NCBI GenBank assembly: GCA_048013815.1
Contig: CM106585.1
Span: 15,004,001-15,068,000 of the forward strand
DNA length: 64,000 nt
Direction of reading: 5' to 3'
DNA from: Setoptus koraiensis
Lineage: Eukaryota > Arthropoda
The notes below the pieces were generated by a model that saw only the letters and a program-made list of their open reading frames with translations, did no database searches and was not told the origin of the DNA. The translations under genes and the position numbers were made by a program. Shown one piece after another: positions 57,746 through 64,000 of this stretch (its first letter is position 1; every line of letters starts with the position of its first letter).

Positions 57746-60700
57746 TCATCTCTTGCTTGAGCTAGTTTTGTTTGGTTTTTTCGAGCTGGAATTTTGGCCA
57801 TTTTGATTCTTTCTTCGATTCCACCCATGCTTCGCCATCAAAGGTAGAGGGTTTGATGGCCTCGCGGCACCCGGCACTGCGCGTGATGCTCCTAAGTTAA
57901 CTGAGGTGCTTCCTGCTGATGCTGTAGAGCTAGTGTTAAAAGGGGTCGGACCAATATTGGTAGTTGGTGGCATATCTGGATTATATGGGGGTGGATTCTC
58001 TTCAGGTATTGTTATTGGTAGTGATAAGTGGGCAGAGTTGCCGCTATTCAGTGGTTGGTGCTGCAAAGGCATGCACTGAGGCTCGGCAGGCAATGGTTTC
58101 GTGTGGGGACTAGTTATTTGACCAATCCGTTGTAGATTGCTGCCTGCTCGCCTTGAATGTGATGATGAACTAACTGAGTGTGAAGAAGAACTGTGGCTAG
58201 GCCTACTATGTCGACTATGATGATGATGTCCTCGGTGCGAAGATGAGCTTCTTGAACCATGTGCACTGGAGTGATCTCTACTGTGCCTCTTTCTACGCAA
58301 GGTATCCGCTGGTCTTCGAAGTGTTTCACTTATTCTCAAAGCTGGCTTCTTTTTGGGGTTGGAGGTGGGTGTATGCACGGCGCAACATCTAATAAAAACA
58401 TACATGAACATAATGAAAGCAATCATAAATAAAGCACAAGCCCACCAATGAGTTGTTGCCCATTGTTTGATTGTCATTAAAGTCTTCTGATTCAAAAGCA
58501 TATTTTTGAGGCGGGCTAAGGGTCCTTCGGCATCCACAGACCGACAACGCTGAAACACATCACAGTATCCTTGGAAATCATTACAAGGCGAACCAGGTCG
58601 CAATTTCAAGCCAGCAATATGTTGCATAGATGGTATGTCAGATGTACGTTGGCATGTATTTGGCTGATCCGGAGCCTGACAAGCTACCTCACACATTTCC
58701 TCTGGCTTAGCTCCTGATTTGGCAGTCAAGAAACATTCTTCCAGACGGTATTTCTGACAAATACTTCCTGTACACTGGCCTCCCCAACACACTTGAGTTC
58801 CACCATTACATTCGGTCAAGTTCTCTTTAGGCGATGGATCAGGACAGGTTGCTTGTCTGAAATTGCATGTTTGTGATAAACTACATTCAGTTTCCTGCCT
58901 ACAGACTTTTTCTCTTCCGACGAAGGAACATTCTTCATTACAACAGGGCCCCTCTGAGGGAGAACAGACAACTCCATTCCTGCGTCTGCATGGTTGCCCA
59001 CGGTCGAAATCTGTTAGAGCCTCTCTCGGGTAACAACAGGTCTCTGTACATTCTTTGGCGTCATAACCACAATCACAATCCTCACCCTCTTCCACGATTT
59101 TATTACCACAGAAAGGTCCATCGTCCTCCTGGAAACAGTTATCTTTTCCTTCCACAGCTAAAATGGCATGAAGAACTTGAGATATGTTACGTATTGAGCA
59201 TGGTGAGAATTTGTTATTGTTACTTTTTTCGCCGCTAGTCGCGGATGAAAACATGATGTAGTTTCCTAGTGATCCTCCTGGTTTACAATCTGAAGGATAG
59301 TCGTGGGGCGAACCGAAGTTGTGACCTATTTCGTGAGCAAGTGTGAGTTCACTGACTTTAGGAGGCACACGGCTATTATAATTGACGAACGTAATAATGC
59401 CAGTATTCAAGCTTCTCTTGGTTTGAACTTGGCGACCTTGAACATTTTCTGTATATGACTTGTATTTTTCACAGATACCTCCACTAGCGCCGCTTGTTGA
59501 TGCGACCCAGGCCAACCCAAGTGTTCCTCCAGAAAAGTCGCGGTATGTAAAAATGTAAGCTAAACAAAAGTCGTTGTGATTGAACTGTGAATTGAGATTT
59601 AAAAAATTAGAAACATCTATATTGGGCAAACAGAATGGATTTGTTGGTCTTCGGACACTATCGCAAGCAACTGTGTCGTTGATCCTGAGCCTCTGAACAA
59701 TGAATTTCAAGCCTCTTATGCCATTAAAATCACTATTCTCGTATATGTGATTGACTGCTTTTATATGCTGGGCAACTAGAGATGCTATGTCTTCCCTTGT
59801 GTCGCGATCATTTTCATTATGCTTCCTAGTATGATTCCATAAATGTGTGTCAGTTTGTATGTACAAAGAACAGGCGCGCCTCTTGAGGGGTTGATCAATA
59901 GGAGCTGTGCTTACTCGAGGTTTAGGTGACCAGACCTGGTTGAAATCAAAGTTTTCGCTGTTGAAGATTTGACGTTTAGTTCGATTGTGTTGGTTCATTT
60001 TAGCAGACCAGAGATCATGTTTTGTATGTCTAGGATAACTTTCAGAGAAGTCCAAAGAGTACCCATATAATTTGTTCATACGCTCATAGATTTCATCCTT
60101 TGGTTTTAAAGGTAAGTGCTCGAGTTCTGATCCAGCTACAGCTGAATTAGATATTGAATTCATCCATTTTCTTGCTTTTTCATCGAGATGACCACAAGTT
60201 CCATCAATAGTAGGTAGATGCTCATGGGCTCCTGATTTATTCAAATCAATAGGATTTATCACATCATCAGATGAGTAAATGATAGAGTGGAAAGTATTCT
60301 CATTGGCCATGAATTCCTTTTGCTTTTTAAGATCCTCTTTATATTTATGTGCTCTCTCAACATAAAACAACTTTCCGGAACCAGTGTGTATCTTGCCCTC
60401 GAAAATGCCATTTTTCACTGATCCGTAAACTTTCGATAATAAAGGATCGTCGTGTAGATGGCCAGTTAAAGCAAACAAGTCTAAATTTATATGATGCTTG
60501 ATAGAATTTCCAACGCTATCTTCAATGACGAAATTAGGTGCAAATGCCGACTCAACATCTGGCTTCAAGCGAATCTTAAAACTGTGATTATGCGCCTTGA
60601 AATCTATGGCTATTGGATGAGATGACTTCGAAGATGAAAGATCACGCTTGACATGACTATGAATAGCTTTATGGTCGTATGATAAAGGTTCAAAGTGTTT

Positions 60701-60937
60701 GATATGGTGATTGAGGGGATTCTTCGGAGGTTCAGTATGGGTGTTCACAATGTGCTTGTTTGAGGGTTTTAAATAGTCATCAGTGCATGAGGCAAAAGTG
60801 ATTGCATTGATTGCACATAAGATGATTATAATGAATAAAGCATTATAATTATCGTGATAACTAATGCTAGATAGAGGTATTTTGAAAAAATTATATTTGG
60901 CTAGTGTGAAATTTGAAGATGATTGAGGTTTGGCCAT
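57746..60937 (-). CDS. ADAM10/Kuzbanian-type membrane metalloprotease
   Basis: Sheddase that cleaves Notch, Delta and other surface proteins. Single uninterrupted exon, 1063 residues (human ADAM10: 748). Hydrophobic signal core at about residues 34-50, after a long N-region with no later Met. Prodomain ends with a cysteine-switch-like GTCGH (Cys248) and a convertase site RTKR at 319-322. Catalytic domain has HEIGHNFGSPHD at 535, giving the three zinc-binding His and the Glu, with Met-turn NYIMFSS. Disintegrin and Cys-rich domains run from about 608 to 810 (CGNKIVEEGEDCDCG). Transmembrane segment starts at Trp831. The cytoplasmic tail is unusually long, about 210 residues, His/Ser-rich with a PPPYNP motif at 982-987. 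All catalytic residues are present. Lack of introns is notable for a gene this long. It converges on the mucin gene. Confidence 0.95.
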   Translation of the reverse strand: MAKPQSSSNFTLAKYNFFKIPLSSISYHDNYNALFIIIILCAINAITFASCTDDYLKPSNKHIVNTHTEPPKNPLNHHIKHFEPLSYDHKAIHSHVKRDLSSSKSSHPIAIDFKAHNHSFKIRLKPDVESAFAPNFVIEDSVGNSIKHHINLDLFALTGHLHDDPLLSKVYGSVKNGIFEGKIHTGSGKLFYVERAHKYKEDLKKQKEFMANENTFHSIIYSSDDVINPIDLNKSGAHEHLPTIDGTCGHLDEKARKWMNSISNSAVAGSELEHLPLKPKDEIYERMNKLYGYSLDFSESYPRHTKHDLWSAKMNQHNRTKRQIFNSENFDFNQVWSPKPRVSTAPIDQPLKRRACSLYIQTDTHLWNHTRKHNENDRDTREDIASLVAQHIKAVNHIYENSDFNGIRGLKFIVQRLRINDTVACDSVRRPTNPFCLPNIDVSNFLNLNSQFNHNDFCLAYIFTYRDFSGGTLGLAWVASTSGASGGICEKYKSYTENVQGRQVQTKRSLNTGIITFVNYNSRVPPKVSELTLAHEIGHNFGSPHDYPSDCKPGGSLGNYIMFSSATSGEKSNNNKFSPCSIRNISQVLHAILAVEGKDNCFQEDDGPFCGNKIVEEGEDCDCGYDAKECTETCCYPREALTDFDRGQPCRRRNGVVCSPSEGPCCNEECSFVGREKVCRQETECSLSQTCNFRQATCPDPSPKENLTECNGGTQVCWGGQCTGSICQKYRLEECFLTAKSGAKPEEMCEVACQAPDQPNTCQRTSDIPSMQHIAGLKLRPGSPCNDFQGYCDVFQRCRSVDAEGPLARLKNMLLNQKTLMTIKQWATTHWWACALFMIAFIMFMYVFIRCCAVHTPTSNPKKKPALRISETLRRPADTLRRKRHSRDHSSAHGSRSSSSHRGHHHHSRHSRPSHSSSSHSVSSSSHSRRAGSNLQRIGQITSPHTKPLPAEPQCMPLQHQPLNSGNSAHLSLPITIPEENPPPYNPDMPPTTNIGPTPFNTSSTASAGSTSVNLGASRAVPGAARPSNPLPLMAKHGWNRRKNQNGQNSSSKKPNKTSSSKR

Positions 60938-62668
60938 GATGTTGTGTATATGTACAGATATTAGTAGGTATACGACGTAATTTAGAATACATATATGATA
61001 TAATAGTGTTTGTGAGCTGTAACGAGGCCTCCTTGTGATGGTGTTTGCGTGTATTGTGAACCTAGATTTAGTGAATTAGTGAAATAGAAACACAATGAGA
61101 ATTGTTGTTTCTAATCGCAATTGAGATCTTTCTTGCTATTATGATGCGGTCCTTACAATAGAATGTCTATTTCCTAGTAATATCAGTGATTTTGTCCAGT
61201 CATGATAACGGTGGTTCTAAGTGAGGGCATTTAGCCTAAAATTAGTGTGTTGGTAGTGAGAGAATGGCCATATTTTGTGCAGGATGGCCAGCGCTGACGT
61301 TACGGAGTATTTGAATAAATAATAATATTAATAGTAATGATCTAATGTTTATCTAATGTATTAAAATCAATATCAATATCATGGTAAATATAGGCCTGGC
61401 ATGGGTTGAATTTGTTTAAATTATGCGTGATGGGTCATGATAAAAACTGGCTTGTCTGACCGACCACCCGATGGCTTCAAAGCGAGTGTGTGTGCTGTAT
61501 TGAGTTGTTCAATCGGATCTGAAGCGATTGTTTCTTCTCCAGCAGCAATAGTATATGTATAAATTTTATTAATTCATTATAAGTTTTTTCGTTTCTAATT
61601 AGAATTGTTTCCTATATATAGAATGGCTCACAGTGATAACGACGGCGATAATAATAGTGGCGATGGTAATTTGATAACGATGTAGTGACGATATTACAAG
61701 AAACAAGAAATATATATCTATGCGAGCCAGCAGTATGGTTTACATTAGCATTGAATATACGTTGTTGTATTGATACTTTGGTTTATGTCGTCGACAACGA
61801 GATACCATCATGGCACAGACAAACGAACACACACACATACACACACATAGACACACAAACAGACACACAGACTCACACACACAGTTTGAAACTCACAAGC
61901 AATTTTGCATCACACGCACACACTTACCAAATACTGGCACAAACGGACAAGTTGAGGGAGGCGCTGTGATTGACACACACACACACACACACACACAAGC
62001 ATAGAACAATATCAACACAAGACAGAATAACAATACACCACTAAATTTGCACACTGTACTCTTCTTATATTCACATATATATGCGCACAACATGCTCACA
62101 TAGTACAGAGAACAAGGCGCAGTCTTGCGCAAAAGGCACAAGTTTTGTTTTGGTTGAATGCACATTCAATTTGTTTTATTTTATCGAATTACTTCGGAAA
62201 TCTTCTATGCTGATTAAACTTGTTATGCACGCTGACAACAATTTTGTACAGTTTGCCTAGACCAAATCAAAGGAGCACAATCAAACTGTCGTCTCGACTG
62301 GCTTTGTGGTGGCCAACCCATACATTGTTGTTATTATTTACATTATTATTATATCAATGATTATTTATCATTAATTGTTTATGTTACATCATTTAGAGTC
62401 TGGCTGCAAACACAAACTAATGCTAATGCCAGCCATCGACTCTTAAGCTGAACTCCACATCCATGTCAATCGTCATCAAGCATACACACAAACAAAGGAA
62501 AAAGAAAAAACCGCAAACAGTCAAGATACAATCATAATGACGCGCAATTTACTATGAGGGAAAGATAATTTTGTTCAACTATGTCACTGATGAATCCTGT
62601 TCACTGAGTCACGACACAGCGAGATACGGATTTTTTACTCTTCGTCTCTCTCTCTCTCTCGCTGGGCC
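60938..62668. other. Intergenic region between divergent ADAM10 and FIG4 genes
   Basis: AT-rich 1.7 kb that must hold both promoters. It contains a CA-rich microsatellite (61826-61996) and, next to FIG4, a pyrimidine tract (CT)n at 62646-62660. No clear TATA box for either gene, and I see no other gene. Confidence 0.6.
61826..61996. repeat. CA-rich microsatellite field
   Basis: Interrupted ACAC runs at 61826-61885 and an almost pure (AC)n run at 61972-61996. Confidence 0.88.
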
Positions 62669-64000
62669 ATGGAATTCGGAACAGGCAGTTCGCCGAACAG
62701 TCGCTTGCAGTTGCAACCTGTGACGTGGTTGCAAAAAATAGCGCTTTATGTCACTAAGAGTCGCTATTATCTAGTTGGCTCCAATAATACCCAAACGGCC
62801 TTCAAGACTTTGAAAATTGATAGAACAGACAATGAATTGAATATAATCGATGACAATATTGAATATTCTCTACACGAGATGCGAGATCTACTTCTCAGAA
62901 TAGATCATGGCAACAAAACATCTGCTAAATCTTCCGGAGTAACAAAAAATGTATCCGCTTTTGGATTATTGGGCTTTGTTCGATTTCTCAACGGCTACTA
63001 TCTTATTCTTATTATTAAAAGACGAAAAGTTGCCACTATCGGATATCACAGTGTCTATAAGATCGAGGACACCAGGATGATATACATTCCAAATTTTCCG
63101 CCCACCGAACATACAGCCGAGGAAGCTCGTTATGTGAAAACATTTAACAATATTGATCTCACTAGCAACTTTTATTTCAGTTACTCATATGACCTGTCTC
63201 ATACTATTCAATTTAATCTCGCCTCAATCAGTAGAAGATTTCTCATCGAATTAAGCAAATCTGCTAAGGAGATGGATGAGCTCAAATTTGTTCTTGATGA
63301 CTCAACAGAAAGTCAAACTAATCCAATGTTGGTTAAAACACGGCCCAATTATCGGTTCATTTGGAACTCAAGACTTATTGATGTAGAAGGACTCCACTCG
63401 GATTGGAAGATATATCTTATTCACGGCTTTGTTGGACAAGCTAATATATGTGTCTACAGTAAACCGTTGTACATTACCCTCATAGCAAGACGATCTCAAA
63501 AATATTCTGGCACTCGTTTTCTCAAGAGAGGATTGAATTGTGATGGTGATGTTGCTAATGAAGTTGAAACGGAGCAGATAGTTCACGATGCGTCTTTGTC
63601 TAGCTTCGATAAAAGCTACTACACCTCCTTTGTTCAAGTTAGAGGATCTATACCTGACAGATGGTCTCAAGATGTTTCGAAAATGGTGCCCAAACCACCG
63701 ATCAACAGAGATTTCATCGATCCCTATTGTCATGCAGCGGGCAAACACTTTAACGATCTCATGAAAAGATATGGAACTCCGATAGTGGTATTGAATTTAA
63801 TCAAAAGAAAAGAAAAGAAACCACATGAGAGCCTTCTGCACCCTGTGTTACATGAAACCATCGAGTATCTCAATCAATTCATACCGCCTCAGCATATGAT
63901 CAGGCACATCGGCTTCGACATGGCAAGATGCAACAAGTCAAAGGATGCTAATGTTATGAACAGATTAGGGAAAATTGGTTTCAATATAGTCAGAGTGACC
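62669..64000 (+). CDS. FIG4: FIG4 polyphosphoinositide phosphatase, N-terminal part
   Basis: SAC-family phosphatase of the PIKfyve-VAC14 complex on endosomes and lysosomes, which removes the 5-phosphate of PI(3,5)P2. The window holds 444 codons with no intron, from ATG 62669 (MEFGTGSSPN) to its right edge. The frame matches FIG4 along its length: KIALYVTKSRYYLVGSN, FGLLGFVRFLNGYYLILI, ARRSQKYSGTRFLKRGLNCD, GDVANEVETEQIVHDASLSS, FVQVRGSIPDRWSQD, MVPKPPI and YLNQFIPPQHM. This is the SAC N-lobe and the first part of the catalytic lobe. The Cys-x5-Arg-Thr catalytic loop lies beyond the window, so activity cannot be judged. The Met fits the known start. Human FIG4 is about 907 residues, so roughly half is present. 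Confidence 0.95.
   Translation, partial: MEFGTGSSPNSRLQLQPVTWLQKIALYVTKSRYYLVGSNNTQTAFKTLKIDRTDNELNIIDDNIEYSLHEMRDLLLRIDHGNKTSAKSSGVTKNVSAFGLLGFVRFLNGYYLILIIKRRKVATIGYHSVYKIEDTRMIYIPNFPPTEHTAEEARYVKTFNNIDLTSNFYFSYSYDLSHTIQFNLASISRRFLIELSKSAKEMDELKFVLDDSTESQTNPMLVKTRPNYRFIWNSRLIDVEGLHSDWKIYLIHGFVGQANICVYSKPLYITLIARRSQKYSGTRFLKRGLNCDGDVANEVETEQIVHDASLSSFDKSYYTSFVQVRGSIPDRWSQDVSKMVPKPPINRDFIDPYCHAAGKHFNDLMKRYGTPIVVLNLIKRKEKKPHESLLHPVLHETIEYLNQFIPPQHMIRHIGFDMARCNKSKDANVMNRLGKIGFNIVRVT

Noticed and set aside
1-64000. Transposons, virus-like elements, CRISPR or rRNA genes
   Set aside because: No reverse transcriptase, integrase, transposase, capsid or polymerase motif, no long terminal repeats and no rRNA-like sequence were seen on either strand.

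Overview
The window looks like nuclear DNA of an arthropod, possibly a mite or other chelicerate (tentative). The evidence is eukaryotic genes with GT-AG introns, a long-type Toll receptor with the cysteine signature of the Toll-6/Tollo group, an NRF-6-like membrane acyltransferase, ADAM10/Kuzbanian, an OTU1/YOD1-type deubiquitinase, FIG4 and a secreted mucin. I saw no bacterial genes, rRNA, tRNA, CRISPR, transposon ORF or virus-like element.

Layout. (1) 1-14970: a Toll-like receptor gene on the minus strand. Two large exons (14970-13737 and 13612-11032) encode the signal peptide, two LRR blocks, the transmembrane segment and the start of the TIR domain. A third exon of only 120 bp (6005-5886) continues the TIR domain. 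It lies in GC-rich sequence that looks empty at first sight, so most of 1-11031 is intron and the gene runs off the left edge. (2) About 15.9-48.3 kb: some 32 kb of GC-rich, CpG-dense DNA with no gene I can support, full of short imperfect tandem repeats with many unrelated units. (3) 48.3-50.4 kb: an AT-rich transition zone with a 24-bp palindrome, two hairpins and one doubtful ORF. (4) 50.4-64 kb: a compact, AT-richer gene cluster in the order NRF-6-like acyltransferase (+, 3 exons), OTU1 deubiquitinase (+, 1 exon), mucin-like secreted protein (+, 1 exon, 96-bp repeats), ADAM10 (-, 1 exon) and FIG4 (+, cut by the right edge).

The genes do not form a pathway or operon. Toll and ADAM10 are both single-pass surface proteins. 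OTU1 and FIG4 are cytoplasmic quality-control and endolysosomal factors. The most unusual property is the mosaic: coding islands are AT-richer than the introns and intergenic DNA around them, which is the reverse of the usual trend. The GC-rich blocks share a restricted vocabulary, including at least 12 perfect TTGCGCAA palindromes and many CAGGTGAG/CTCACCTG words.
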